Below the pieces are notes generated by a model, which saw nothing but the letters and a program-made list of their open reading frames with translations, had not been told where the DNA came from and made no database searches. The translations under genes were made by a program, and so were the position numbers. A DNA stretch of 54,797 bases from Cytophagia bacterium (GTDB lineage: Bacteria; Bacteroidota; Bacteroidia; Cytophagales; Microscillaceae), in NCBI GenBank assembly GCA_004294005.1, contig RDZP01000005.1:1-54797 (forward strand). Direction: 5' to 3'. Of the stretch, positions 20,001 to 27,516 are shown piece by piece; the stretch's first letter is position 1, and the number at the start of each line of letters is the position of its first letter.

Positions 20001-20459
20001 AGAAGTACTAATGGTACCAATTACCAAAAAATAGGAGAGGTTGATGCAAAAGGGACACAATTTGGAAATGTAGATTATAACTTTACGGACTATAATTTGC
20101 CTATTACTGCACAAGGTTTTGTTTACTATAGACTTAATATGGTTGATAACAATGGTACAGAAAAATCAGGTGCTATTGTGTCAGTTACACTCAAAGCATT
20201 GGATACATTTGATTTGAAACTGATTCCTAATCCTATCGAGAGTGGTGATGATGTAACCTTGCGTTATAACGTAAAAGAAGGCAAAACAGTTATTACTGTC
20301 AATGATTTGTTAGGTAGTAAATTAGCAGAAAATACTTTTAGTTCTATCAATGGAGAAAATAATATTGCATTGAGTACAAAAGGTTTACAGAGCGGAATGT
20401 ATATTATCAAAATGATTCATAATGGAAAATCTGTTTCTAAAAAATTAGTTGTCAAATAA
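14016..20459 (+). CDS. 2147-aa T9SS-secreted surface protein
   Basis: An N-terminal signal peptide (about 1-25, ending in AFAQ) is followed by an array of beta-rich, cysteine-containing modules. Many open with an acidic block and a Cys-Asn/Asp pair (near 168, 312, 458, 559, 750, 890, 1095 and 1325), and many end with a YFVRVMN-type strand. A different module starts near 1511 (ELVTDGTF, a choice-of-anchor-like opening). A fibronectin-like domain spans about 1963-2060. The C terminus (about 2065-2147) is a type A sorting domain with LIPNPI, LLGSKLAE, GMYIIKM and a final KKLVVK. It would be exported by Sec and then by the type IX system to the cell surface. Its length and repeats suggest an adhesin or matrix protein; no catalytic motif was seen. 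Confidence 0.87.
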   Translation: MSLQKFSYLILTLLFYFFLVPKAFAQIPAAETCALSSVVNLGTVGNYENQTFDFSVQNSGLTPVVNCPTTALPDNVDGWVTFQAASSGLLVVQYTPTVNKDIAIALYTGACGSLTSVQCVNNFQTGATESLSFNAVAGSQYRIRVVNATDNTAITGRMSAYMGVRAVGDLCTDAQEVGIGTCDYPFNIAGNFIQNEANDVACTTGTRVADGWLRIRVGNNKRIRVSYGSVTKDAMISIYGASAGAGFATFSQNNCNINLFEIACANNVVGIGNEFVEFDAGLAVEHYYIRISNNTDGNTMDGNLCVTEILARDGCASALSNGNFIKIGDCNVKFDVPRTYTAGGLTDPFCVTGGSGKQDAWVVLDYTTALGTTNLTLEYSSFELPNLVIYRKSAIQNCSNITGNDDIACASAGSVNFLNINFTVSPGNYYYIRVIRNTNSAITDMTGLMCLYDNTKRAEDNFFSAPTFSSSGSDCGKIFNTQLGFGSSGGLVTDNTASFSINCPSAISTLNDAWGRFDVGTLGAVSSIYVEYNNDNKDPSIANDVVLSVYRLPLVNAPLSADLCGGVTTLTLNSTLNMTVNGTNYGGTDIEGTSCDGGVLDANFGNDEWYTITTASQFSVSFETTLGDATLYVYTGTCVSLTFSDCDDGPIGAGMSSVIVSPSGSTTYHIRIINKTLGSNLTGKFSIFEIRPSNASMVQVDCANNVVEGTEQIVLTGATLQPNSIYFIRMANVGLSATTQGILCIRNDQVPDGDLCANAFNQLVGDCDLSFDVPLNYVNTPPIGIPVCNTAPSIAIGTVFRDVWSTFTATNTQTSIEYLSDKNSAIAVYRGSCNGLILVGCINALPTITGGIEKLKANTIVGLQYFVRVMDIDNNTSSMFGQLCIYNTTERDVCDDDDLVTNTVGMCNIPLDIPFSFDNSPVPLRNFQLSEGSPMAGQFPVVETGGSLTQQVQSTCEGGTDLGTAANPFENADNNPSQSVARDGWTRLIGNGSIVTMSYQNKEATSNPTIIVYTALKSRGPVNCSAGLDGAGLNIVPNLGANQYACANKINTNSIQTETVSFQTNSGQVYLIRVMNLHNDAAGMTGNICFADGRQDYEDPCANTIVPGNGGPRTINIGDCSVPLNVINGLNSCTDPAGTNTNYSGTTAGAGGCTADCAGTQDTWGRIRRNFICNEATANAVASPSAVNCAAAAIALTGDANFYKFNATTNTCQCGDNTVSPSVGGNFSVQYDNRDGLLTTPADVKISIYRENTGFDCNNEGTYTFLSCADAAVEGIENINITASGINLMPTTHGSGGEYYLIRVINKDATRSAYGTICTFFGTSLADISCPPTNDYGALEGNYRGFTVPGGTYSATSVPLGIPNRPTPNISLNGCVLAGGSNPVSLNPPIRSNAWMTFSVPSIATYTAVSVQYDNSGGSGTIQNSALAIYRMPNSMVGSGNCNTFSGTNTAGLELLDCANTVYVGTESSTFTITLGWTYFVRVMNVQGGTTNPSAMPGRIRVFPYAVCTAGPELVTDGTFAAWPAMTGTQPNSAGGGQATNGAFDTAQNGLNIKVPQIATTHPYNPTYVGPAFSVTANSLDYNTTTGIVRFATDYAFLRDVTNAGYSATGGVNGGIDATTATYLQLSGQRQELSPEGQYLVAHTPWTVKDNWFGYGNGYSGYGGRLGGTSGMPDLTYCNTGAVNEFLEPCIPRTRNPYPTTVGQYNTNTAYNRAQGTPITSDSNFMIINGSFDPAGGLPPGKVWCQTVDRAGGSVGYYVFSIWVQNMKATNSNSDVPMMRMSICDMENPTNGTLPTKIAAAGSYGSPVIESNGLVSGRSLPGITTPSLIPVRHVPAPPTNRLQAPRVQFSYGAARSCNIPTGAPGAESRDARLKILGSSFLVTENPDQWVLVRCIYRAPRDITEFNACIENLSLTKNGNDFAIDDISIRECLNPDAQSFDRMLRGDACQLTADPRVIGLPLGAEMIDFTGKLIGDRVLLNWAVANEYQVAKYEIQRSTNGTNYQKIGEVDAKGTQFGNVDYNFTDYNLPITAQGFVYYRLNMVDNNGTEKSGAIVSVTLKALDTFDLKLIPNPIESGDDVTLRYNVKEGKTVITVNDLLGSKLAENTFSSINGENNIALSTKGLQSGMYIIKMIHNGKSVSKKLVVK

Positions 20460-20483
20460 TTATAAAAATACGACTAATTCGGT

Positions 20484-20534
20484 AAAAAAGAATGATGAAA
20501 TACTATTTTTGTATGTATTTTATCATTCTTTTTT
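20484..20534 (+). terminator. Terminator after the T9SS surface protein
   Basis: AAAAAAGAATGATGAAATAC at 20484-20503 pairs with 20515-20534 with one mismatch, around an 11-nt loop and ending in T6. Confidence 0.85.
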
Positions 20535-20821
20535 ATTTTGATGACAACTTAAATCAGACATTTTGCCTCCTACTTAAAAAAATAGAATATTTCTAATTAG
20601 TATCATTTTATTGAGAAATTAGAGTGCTTGAAACACAAATATAACAAATTAAAAGTGGTTAATTTTTAGTTATTATCTATTTTAATCAATGCTTCACAAT
20701 CATTATTATTTCTAAAAAAATTAACAAATAAAATCATATTTTTTGATTGATTTTGTTCTTTTGATAAATAAATATTTCATTTTTGATAAAAAGTGTGAAA
20801 AGGCAGTGAACAGAAAAAACA

Positions 20822-20860
20822 AAACAAGCAATATAATTTTTAGTATATTGCTTGTTTTTT
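20822..20860 (-). terminator. Bidirectional terminator for the CAP-domain gene
   Basis: A perfect 14-bp stem (AAACAAGCAATATA, complement at 20844-20857) has an A-rich flank on one side and a T-rich flank on the other, so it can stop transcription in either direction. It lies 30 bp after the CAP gene stop. Confidence 0.8.
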
Positions 20861-20886
20861 TAGTATTCAAAATAATTATTTTCCGC

Positions 20887-21597
20887 CTAATTTTTTCTGT
20901 TTTTTGGTGGATTTACCTTTTTTGAGGATGATTTTTTTATATCCGAAGTATTAGTACTCTGCTCAGGTTTAGTTGTAGAAAAATCTTGAACAGCATTAAA
21001 ACGATACGTTTTATGCGGCTTAATAGATACACCAATAGAATAATAATTAGGGCTTAGTATGCTAATTCTGTGTCCTTTGTTTGCCACTCCCTCATCTATT
21101 AGTAATTGCATCAAAATATCAATAGGTTTTTCTTTTCCATACGAGCAATTTTCAGCCATTCCACTCATTTTTACATATTTTTTTAATCTATTACCAAAAG
21201 AAGTACCATCAGTAGAGGTATGTCCTATGTTACCTGCTTTTCCCATATCTTCTGCGTGAAACTTTGCTGCCTCTGCTAAAGGTTTATAGGGGATGTGAGG
21301 GTGTATAGGCGACATTTTTTTTAAATCATCTTTTAATGAGGTAACATATTCACTTTCATCATTTTGTGTATAAGGAGTTACGATTTTTTCTAAAAAAAGA
21401 GCAGGGTTTAAACGTGCTAAATTTCCATAAAAAATAAGTTTTTTTTCATCATCTACTAAATATGATACAGATTTAGCGGTATTTGCTGCCTCTAAAGTCT
21501 TTTTATCAAAAGATAATAAAGCATTTTCAATATTGAATTGTGCATAAATATTTGTATAAAAACAAATCATTATACAAAAAATAATACTTTTTTTCAT
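20887..21597 (-). CDS. Secreted CAP-domain (SCP/PR-1) protein
   Basis: This 236-aa protein has a signal peptide (1-19, ending YAQ) and a CAP domain. The four family cavity residues are present: H114 in KFHAEDM, H126 in NIGHTS, E149 in MAENCSYG and H176 in GHRISILSPNYYSIGV (the second Glu is less certain). The tail beyond about 205 is rich in Ser, Lys and Thr and low in complexity. Bacterial CAP proteins are extracellular, with no single activity assigned. It lies 9 bp downstream of the beta-barrel gene and is likely in its transcript. Confidence 0.85.
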   Translation of the reverse strand: MKKSIIFCIMICFYTNIYAQFNIENALLSFDKKTLEAANTAKSVSYLVDDEKKLIFYGNLARLNPALFLEKIVTPYTQNDESEYVTSLKDDLKKMSPIHPHIPYKPLAEAAKFHAEDMGKAGNIGHTSTDGTSFGNRLKKYVKMSGMAENCSYGKEKPIDILMQLLIDEGVANKGHRISILSPNYYSIGVSIKPHKTYRFNAVQDFSTTKPEQSTNTSDIKKSSSKKVNPPKNRKN

Positions 21598-21606
21598 ACT
21601 TTCTTT

Positions 21607-22299
21607 TTAAAAAATACGATAACCAACACCTATTTGAAACATTGCAGGGCGGTCGTCTGTGTTGGTAGAGTTCTGATACATATTTGTCAATACTTTTTGA
21701 AATCTAACATCAATCGTAAATTTTTTGATATTAAAACCTACTCCTAACAACCCTGCTGTATAAGAACCTTTCATTTTATCTGTAATATCATTAGTGATTT
21801 CTTTAGAAACGCTTGTTGCAGGTGTGTTGGTAGCAGCATTTGCATCAGTAGAGATGGTTGTAGTTTCTACTTGTTTGGCATTGTTCACTCTTGCAAAAAC
21901 AGGACCTGCGTAAAGTCTTAATTCTGAGGTTTCACCTAACATCATTCTGTAACCTGCTAAAACAGGGACTTCGAAATTTCTAAAAGTTGTCAAAGTTTTA
22001 TTTTCAGTTTTGCCAAAAGCAGAACTGAGATTAGATACATATTTGCTACCAAAAGTAGAAAAAAGCAACTCAGGTTGGATATAAAATCCGCTTTCGTCAG
22101 CATCTCTAAAAGCCAAACGAACCCAAGCACCACCTGTGAAACCAATATTGAGTCCATCAGCACTTGCCTTGTCAGGAGTTTTTCCTATCCATGAGGCATT
22201 AGTACCCAAACGAACTCCAAACTGAACATTTTGCGCATTAATTTTTACATTATAAATAAAGGCACAAAAAAATATACAATAAAAAAGATTTTTTTTCAT
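21607..22299 (-). CDS. Outer-membrane beta-barrel (PorT-like) protein
   Basis: This 230-aa protein has a signal peptide (1-22, ending INAQ) and alternating amphipathic beta strands typical of the porin-family/PorT-like small barrel. GFYIQPELLFS, RNFEVPVLAGYRM and the final strand MFQIGVGYRIF with a terminal Phe are typical outer-membrane signals. A Thr- and Ala-rich loop around 145-175 probably lies outside the barrel. The role is unknown. The next gene (CAP domain) is 9 bp away on the same strand. Confidence 0.82.
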   Translation of the reverse strand: MKKNLFYCIFFCAFIYNVKINAQNVQFGVRLGTNASWIGKTPDKASADGLNIGFTGGAWVRLAFRDADESGFYIQPELLFSTFGSKYVSNLSSAFGKTENKTLTTFRNFEVPVLAGYRMMLGETSELRLYAGPVFARVNNAKQVETTTISTDANAATNTPATSVSKEITNDITDKMKGSYTAGLLGVGFNIKKFTIDVRFQKVLTNMYQNSTNTDDRPAMFQIGVGYRIF

Positions 22300-22376
22300 A
22301 ATAATTTAAAAAAAATTAAATAGATTTTAGTATGATTACTTGTTATTTTACGTAATTGTTACAAAATAAGTTACAT

Positions 22377-22775
22377 TTATTCTCCATTTTGAGGATTTGT
22401 AAATTTTTCAACTTTGATATACCTCAAAGAGTCTTTCATATCATCAGCATTTTGCTCCATATCTTCGTCTTCTTCGTCATAAAACCATTTTAAAATGACT
22501 TGTTTTCCGTCGATAACCAATTTTTCTAATGTTTTAAAAATATCAATAAAACTTTTGCTTGAAGAAGTATTATAATATTGTAGATTAAAAACAATTTCAG
22601 TGGTTTTATTAGAGGTTGTTTTGATATATTTGCCTACCCAATCATTGACAGGTGCAAAAAATATCAAAGCAGTTTCAGGCATACATCTATGCCCTGAGAA
22701 TTCTAATTTTCCATTTTGATAATCTAAACGGACAGCAGGAGTGCGGCTTGTTTCAGGGATAAATAAATTTTCCAT
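22377..22775 (-). CDS. SiaC-like (DUF1987) regulatory phosphoprotein
   Basis: This 132-aa cytoplasmic protein opens with NLFIPETSRTPAVRLDYQNG and continues with a strand pattern typical of DUF1987. In Pseudomonas, SiaC is phosphorylated by the kinase SiaB, dephosphorylated by the PP2C phosphatase SiaA, and binds the diguanylate cyclase SiaD. No SiaA, SiaB or SiaD gene is adjacent, so here it may work with distant partners. The acidic block EDEDMEQNADD near 103-114 is a lineage feature. Function is inferred from the family only. Confidence 0.85.
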   Translation of the reverse strand: MENLFIPETSRTPAVRLDYQNGKLEFSGHRCMPETALIFFAPVNDWVGKYIKTTSNKTTEIVFNLQYYNTSSSKSFIDIFKTLEKLVIDGKQVILKWFYDEEDEDMEQNADDMKDSLRYIKVEKFTNPQNGE

Positions 22776-22823
22776 AATTTTTATACAATTTATTTAGTGT
22801 ATTTTGTTTTAGGGTTTTTAGGA

Positions 22824-23648
22824 TTATTTACAATTTTTTTTGATATAATGAGTGGCATCAACAGAGCCATATTTTTCTGCTTCTTTCCACGCTTGACACG
22901 CTTTTGTTTTTTGTTTTTTTTTCAAATAAATCATTCCCTGCCATTCCAACGCTTCGAATTGTTGTGGAAAATATTTTAAAACTATATCAATATCATTCAT
23001 TGCATAATCATATTTTTTTTGATTATAATAAATTTCAATTCTGATAAGGTATGCTTCTGTGTATTTTTCTTTGCATTCAATGGCTTGATTGATAGCACTA
23101 ATGGCTTTTTGATAATCATTTTCGTTGCCGTAAATAGTAGCCAAGTTATAATAGGCAATAGCAAATTTTTTATCAATATTGATGGCTTTTTCATACATTT
23201 CAATGGCTTTTTGTGTTTGATTTTGTTCTTGATAAATTGCTCCTAATGTTGTGTAAGCGGCTTTATGTTTTGGGTTAATTTGTATTGTTTTTTGTAAATC
23301 ATTGATAGCTTTATCAAAATTTTGGGTGCTGAAATAAGTTACACCTCTTTTATAGTAGAGGTCATCATTATTTTTTGAAAGTAATATTGCTTTGTCATAA
23401 TCTTGAATTGCTTTTTTATAATTTGACATTTCATAATAAAGAAGCCCTCTTATTTGATAGATTTCTGTATATTGTGGAAACAGGTTTTCGGCTTCGTTCA
23501 ATAATTTTTCGGTTTGTTCTATATTTTTTTGGGTATATTTTATTTTTGCCTCCTCTATTTTGTGTATCATCAACAGAGAATCTTTGTTTTGTGCATTCAT
23601 CATTGAAAACATCAAATTAAAAAATAAAATTATTAAAATATATTTCAT
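22824..23648 (-). CDS. Periplasmic TPR-repeat protein
   Basis: This 274-aa protein has a signal peptide (1-19) followed by about seven tetratricopeptide repeats from residue 30 to 265. TPR signatures such as YYEMSNYKKAIQDYDKAI and YNLATIYGNENDYQKAI recur every 34 residues. TPR proteins scaffold other proteins, but no partner is indicated here. It is divergent from the toxin-antitoxin-like pair, with a -7-like element in the shared region. Confidence 0.85.
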   Translation of the reverse strand: MKYILIILFFNLMFSMMNAQNKDSLLMIHKIEEAKIKYTQKNIEQTEKLLNEAENLFPQYTEIYQIRGLLYYEMSNYKKAIQDYDKAILLSKNNDDLYYKRGVTYFSTQNFDKAINDLQKTIQINPKHKAAYTTLGAIYQEQNQTQKAIEMYEKAINIDKKFAIAYYNLATIYGNENDYQKAISAINQAIECKEKYTEAYLIRIEIYYNQKKYDYAMNDIDIVLKYFPQQFEALEWQGMIYLKKKQKTKACQAWKEAEKYGSVDATHYIKKNCK

Positions 23649-23687
23649 TGTTTTTTTATTCTTAACGTAAGATTAACTATTAAGTTG

Positions 23688-23695
23688 CAAAAATA
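23688..23695 (-). promoter_or_regulatory. -7 element for the TPR gene
   Basis: On the minus strand this is TATTTTTG, matching the TAnnTTTG consensus, 40 nt from the TPR gene start. The -33 is not clear. Confidence 0.45.
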
Positions 23696-23771
23696 AGTAA
23701 TTTTAGGTTTGATTTCTTACATTAAGAAATATTTTTTTGAAAAAAAAACATTTTTTTTAATAAATTTATAT

Positions 23772-23779
23772 TACTTTTG
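23772..23779 (+). promoter_or_regulatory. -7 element for the DUF6922/AbiEii pair
   Basis: TACTTTTG matches the Bacteroidota -7 consensus and ends 21 nt before the DUF6922 start. The bases around it (ATTACTTTTGCAAC) are nearly mirrored on the divergent side at about 23686-23703. Confidence 0.5.
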
Positions 23780-23800
23780 CAACGTAAAATAATTATTCTT

Positions 23801-24100
23801 ATGCTACAAAGCTTACCTAAAATATCAAAACGTGCTTTTTGGGACGTTAGTTTTTCTACTCTTGATTATGAAAAACATAGTCTTTTTGTAATACAAAGAG
23901 TATTAGAATATGGTGTTTTTGACGATTTAAGGGAGATTATGTATTTCTATGGTAGAGAGAGAATAGCAAAAGAAATAGTGAATGTAAATTGGTTAAATAA
24001 CAAAACCTTGTATTTTTGTTGTGAAATATTCAATTTAGAACCTAATAATTTTAAATGTTACACAAAGAAACAGTCGAACCCGCAACTCTGGAATTACTAA
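23801..24100 (+). CDS. DUF6922-like antitoxin-type protein
   Basis: This protein of about 99 aa has the DUF6922-type pattern KISKRAFWDVSF, then VIQRVLEYGVFDDL, and REIMYFYGRERIAKEIV. It belongs to a family usually found directly before AbiEii-like nucleotidyltransferase genes, where it is taken as the antitoxin. Here it overlaps the next gene by 46 bp. The start at 23801 is preferred over a further upstream start because it removes a non-conserved, hydrophobic N terminus. It probably has a helical, DNA-binding-like fold, though this is not proven. Confidence 0.72.
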   Translation: MLQSLPKISKRAFWDVSFSTLDYEKHSLFVIQRVLEYGVFDDLREIMYFYGRERIAKEIVNVNWLNNKTLYFCCEIFNLEPNNFKCYTKKQSNPQLWNY

Positions 24101-24681
24101 ATAATTTAATGCAAATTGATGAATTAAAAGAATTTGCATTATTGGGTGGTACTTCTTTATCTCTTAGATGGGGACATAGAAAATCAGAAGATATTGATTT
24201 ATTCTCTAATATTAGCTTTAATGAAGAGTTAGTTATTACTGCTTTGGAATCATATTTTTCAAATTGTGTAATAGATATCAAAGAAAAACAGACAATTAGG
24301 ATTTTTATTAATGATGTTAAGGTGGAAATAATAGCACCTAAAAAAAAGTATTTAAAACCATTTGAAATAATTGATAGTATTCGTTTTTTTAGTGTAGATG
24401 ATACTATGGCTTTTAAAATGAACGCAATAGAAAGAAGAGGTTCTAAAAAGGATTTTTATGACTTATATGAAGCTTTAAAATATTATCAATTAGACGCTTT
24501 AATTTCCTTTTATACACAAAAATTTGAAACATCTAATAGTATGCAACTTCTAAAATCTATTACTTATTTTGAAGACGCTGAAAATCAGCCCCAGCCTATA
24601 TTGTTTGAAAATATCGATTGGCAAGATGCAAAAAATACTATTAAGGTAAAATTTAATCAATATATTAATACAAAAATATAA
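24055..24681 (+). CDS. AbiEii-like nucleotidyltransferase toxin
   Basis: This 208-aa protein carries the AbiEii/AbiGii (DUF1814-like) nucleotidyltransferase signature: G31-G32-T-S, then the core HRKSEDIDLF with D46 and D48. Further C-terminal is FKMNAIERRGSKKDFYDLY, with the conserved Lys and Asp cluster. Family members act as type IV toxins or abortive-infection proteins that modify tRNA or other targets by NMP transfer. It overlaps the DUF6922 gene by 46 bp, and the TAA stop is followed with no gap by the ATG of the first glycan-cluster gene, so all three probably share a transcript. Confidence 0.88.
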   Translation: MLHKETVEPATLELLNNLMQIDELKEFALLGGTSLSLRWGHRKSEDIDLFSNISFNEELVITALESYFSNCVIDIKEKQTIRIFINDVKVEIIAPKKKYLKPFEIIDSIRFFSVDDTMAFKMNAIERRGSKKDFYDLYEALKYYQLDALISFYTQKFETSNSMQLLKSITYFEDAENQPQPILFENIDWQDAKNTIKVKFNQYINTKI

Positions 24682-25596
24682 ATGTTCAATACTCCTGTTT
24701 TATTTCTTGTTTTCAATCGTTTAGATACGACAAAGCAAGTTTTTGCTAAAATTCGTGAAATTCAGCCTCGTCAATTATTTATTGGTGCTGACGGTGCGCG
24801 ACCAGAAAAAGAAGGTGAAAAAGAAAAAGTAGAAGCAGTAAGAAAATATGTTTTAGATAACATTGATTGGGATTGTGAGGTAAAAACATTGTTTAGAGAA
24901 AAAAATTTAGGCTGTGGTGTTGCGGTTAGTGAAGCAATTACTTGGTTTTTTGAGAATGTAGAGCAAGGTATTATCTTAGAAGATGATACTTTGCCTGATT
25001 TGAGTTTTTTTACTTTTTGTGAAGAACTTTTGAATTATTATAAAGATGATGAGAGAGTGATGCATATTGGGGGAACCAGCTTTCAAATGGGTAAAATAAG
25101 AGGAAATGCAAGTTACTATTTTTCTAAATATACACATATTTGGGGATGGGCAACGTGGCAAAGTTCTTGGATAAAATATGATTTTCGTATAAATAATAAA
25201 ATAGGTAATAATTTACTCTCTATTTTAGATTATTACAATTTCTCAAACAACGAAAAAACATATTGGTTAAATATTTTTAATCAAATAGAACAAATCGATA
25301 CTTGGGATTATCAATGGTTTTTTTCAATTTGGAAATCTAAGTCAGTTAGTATTGTTCCTAATGTTAATCTTATAAGTAATCTTGGTTTTGGAGATGATGC
25401 AACTCATACGAAATCGGTTAATAAACTTTCATACTTAAAAACCATACCACTATCATATATAAATCATTTCAGTAATACTCTTGATATTAAAATCCATCAA
25501 AAAGCAGATGATTTTACTTTTAGCTATGCAATACTTCCCAAAGAAAGTTTTATTAGAAGAATAAAAAATAAAATAAAAAAAATAATTTCATTATGA
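24682..25596 (+). CDS. Glycosyltransferase family 2-like protein
   Basis: This 304-aa cytoplasmic enzyme opens with TPVLFLVFNRLDTTKQVFAK and has ILEDDTLPD (a DxD-type sugar-nucleotide site) near 93-101, then YFSKYTHIWGWATWQ. This layout matches the GT2-like/HlpA-type family. The acceptor and donor are unknown. It starts directly at the toxin stop codon and overlaps the FkbM gene by 4 bp, so translation is probably coupled. Confidence 0.85.
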   Translation: MFNTPVLFLVFNRLDTTKQVFAKIREIQPRQLFIGADGARPEKEGEKEKVEAVRKYVLDNIDWDCEVKTLFREKNLGCGVAVSEAITWFFENVEQGIILEDDTLPDLSFFTFCEELLNYYKDDERVMHIGGTSFQMGKIRGNASYYFSKYTHIWGWATWQSSWIKYDFRINNKIGNNLLSILDYYNFSNNEKTYWLNIFNQIEQIDTWDYQWFFSIWKSKSVSIVPNVNLISNLGFGDDATHTKSVNKLSYLKTIPLSYINHFSNTLDIKIHQKADDFTFSYAILPKESFIRRIKNKIKKIISL

Positions 25597-26408
25597 TAAA
25601 CAAAATCATTGAAAAAATAAAGCATAAATACAGCATGTTTTTTGATAAAGAATACAAAGAAAAACATAGATTGACTTATTTTCCACGTTACACTAAAACT
25701 ACAACTTTTTTATTAAATCTTGATAGTGATATTCTTATAGTTGATGGTAAATCGTTTCTATCTGGTTATGAAGAAATTTACTTAAGACATAATTATAGAT
25801 TTGAAACTAAAAATTTAGAACCTTTGATTATAGATTGTGGTTCTAATATAGGTTTAAGTATTCTTTATTTTAAGAAATTATATCCTGAGGCAAAAATTAT
25901 TTCATTCGAACCAGACCCTAATATATTTGAAGTACTAAAACATAATATAGCAGTAAATAATTTAGAAAATATATCGGTACGACAAAATGCTATTTGGAAT
26001 AAGAATGAAACTATTACTTTTGAAATGGAAGGTGGATTTTCTGGTAAAATTACAGAGAGTAGTAAAGATAGTAGTACAAAAAAAACTAAGGTAGAAGCCA
26101 TAAGATTATTGGATATATTAAGAGAATTTAAAAAAATAGATTTTCTCAAAATAGATATAGAGGGAGCAGAATATGAAGTTATTGTAGATTGCCAAGATTA
26201 TTTAAAAAACATAGATTATTTATTTATAGAATACCACTCTTTTTATGAAAAAACCCAAAGACTATCAGAAATATTACAAATATTAACTAATAATAAATTT
26301 AGATATATTGTAAAGGAGGCTAATACTCCAAAATTTCCATTTTTACAAAAAAATGGAGAAGGATTTGATTTTCAAGTAGAAATATTTGCATATAAAAATG
26401 AAAAATAA
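25593..26408 (+). CDS. FkbM-family methyltransferase
   Basis: This 271-aa protein has the FkbM class I SAM-binding motif IDCGSNIGLS (about 79-88), the acidic loop SFEPDPNIFEVLKHN, and the later FLKIDIEGAEYEV. It probably methylates a sugar of the surface glycan made by this cluster. It overlaps the preceding glycosyltransferase by 4 bp and the following gene by 11 bp. Confidence 0.9.
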   Translation: MINKIIEKIKHKYSMFFDKEYKEKHRLTYFPRYTKTTTFLLNLDSDILIVDGKSFLSGYEEIYLRHNYRFETKNLEPLIIDCGSNIGLSILYFKKLYPEAKIISFEPDPNIFEVLKHNIAVNNLENISVRQNAIWNKNETITFEMEGGFSGKITESSKDSSTKKTKVEAIRLLDILREFKKIDFLKIDIEGAEYEVIVDCQDYLKNIDYLFIEYHSFYEKTQRLSEILQILTNNKFRYIVKEANTPKFPFLQKNGEGFDFQVEIFAYKNEK

Positions 26409-27180
26409 AATTGTAATTGTAATACCTGTATATAAACCCGTTTTAACCGATTTAGAGATTATTTCTTTGAAACAATGTACTACTACTTTTAATAATAAAT
26501 ATAGTATAATATTAGTTGCCCCTGAAGGTATGGATTGTGATTCTTATTATCAAGTAAATAAAGAATTAAAAACTTATTTTTTTGATGCTTTTTATTTCGA
26601 ATCAGTTATCAATTACAGTAAATTACTTTTATTACCAACTTTCTATGAAAGGTTTTCTAATTATGACTACATGTTGTTATATCAACTCGATGCTTATGTC
26701 TTTTATGATAAATTAGAATACTGGTGTGAGCAAAAATATGATTATATAGGCGCACCTTGGATTTCAGAACATAACATTGAAAAGAATAGATTACATTATG
26801 CACAGGCGACTAATTCTAAGAATTTTTTATTAAAAATCATTAAAAAAAAATTTAATTTCTCAAAAGGAAAAAAAATTTTTGTAGGCAATGGCGGATTCTC
26901 ACTTAGAAAAATTAAAACATTTATAAGAATAGCTAAAAAACTCACTTATATAGGCATAAACATAGAAAATTTTAGCCATAATGAAGATATTATATGGGGA
27001 ATATATGTACCTTGTTATTTTCCTTTTTACAAAGTACCTACCACTCAAACTGCTCTTAAATTTGCATTTGAAGAATTACCGTCTTATTGTTATAAACTAA
27101 ATCAAGAACAATTACCTTTTGGGGTTCATGCTTGGGAGAAATATGAAAATGATTTTTGGAAAAAGTTTATTACTTTTTAA
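26398..27180 (+). CDS. DUF5672 glycosyltransferase-like protein
   Basis: This 260-aa protein opens with MKNKIVIVIPVYKPVLTDLE and has the stretches YDYMLLYQLDAYVF and FVGNGGFSLRK. It continues to a HNEDIIWG motif, as in the DUF5672 family of putative glycosyltransferases. The start at 26398 (ATG) is preferred over a TTG four codons earlier. It closes the first part of the cluster. Donor sugar unknown. Confidence 0.82.
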   Translation: MKNKIVIVIPVYKPVLTDLEIISLKQCTTTFNNKYSIILVAPEGMDCDSYYQVNKELKTYFFDAFYFESVINYSKLLLLPTFYERFSNYDYMLLYQLDAYVFYDKLEYWCEQKYDYIGAPWISEHNIEKNRLHYAQATNSKNFLLKIIKKKFNFSKGKKIFVGNGGFSLRKIKTFIRIAKKLTYIGINIENFSHNEDIIWGIYVPCYFPFYKVPTTQTALKFAFEELPSYCYKLNQEQLPFGVHAWEKYENDFWKKFITF

Positions 27181-27516
27181 TTTCTTTTAAGTACTTGTTT
27201 GTTAATAACTACTTTGTCTTATTTTTCTACTCATACAAAAATTTATTTTGAAGATGTTAAAAATATTGTTTTATAATTATTATTAATTTAAATAATATAA
27301 ATCAAATCTACAAAATCTATTACTAAAATATTATCAAAGTCAAATATATTTTTTAGTATAAAATGCCAACCTGATTCAATAAATCCTATTGATTGAAGAA
27401 AAAAAATCAATATATTTTTGAAAGAGTTAAGCGTGCTTTTTGAACAAAAATAAATTAGTTTTGGTAATTTCATTTTTATCATTTATCTTTGCAGATTATG
27501 CTATCTACTACACAAA
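27181..27516. other. Intergenic region inside the glycan cluster
   Basis: No gene can be supported. It contains a small antisense open frame of low complexity that I reject, and a well-formed promoter at the right end that restarts transcription for the second half of the cluster. Confidence 0.5.
27461..27491 (+). promoter_or_regulatory. Promoter for the second half of the glycan cluster
   Basis: A TTG within TTTTGG (27461-27463) is followed by 20 nt and TATCTTTG (27484-27491), matching the Bacteroidota -33/-7 pattern. The start codon of the small transporter gene lies 26 nt downstream. Confidence 0.75.

Larger units (their letters stand above)
20460..20886. other. Intergenic region between convergent genes
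   Basis: It holds two strong terminators, one for each of the facing genes, and about 280 bp of AT-rich sequence between them with no supportable gene. Confidence 0.6.

Noticed and set aside
20743-20925. 60-codon plus-strand frame between convergent genes
   Set aside because: It runs through a terminator hairpin and into the end of the opposite gene.
27288-27482. 64-codon minus-strand frame in the glycan-cluster gap
   Set aside because: Low complexity, strongly hydrophobic, begins at the divergent promoter with no -7 of its own, and matches no family that I recognise.
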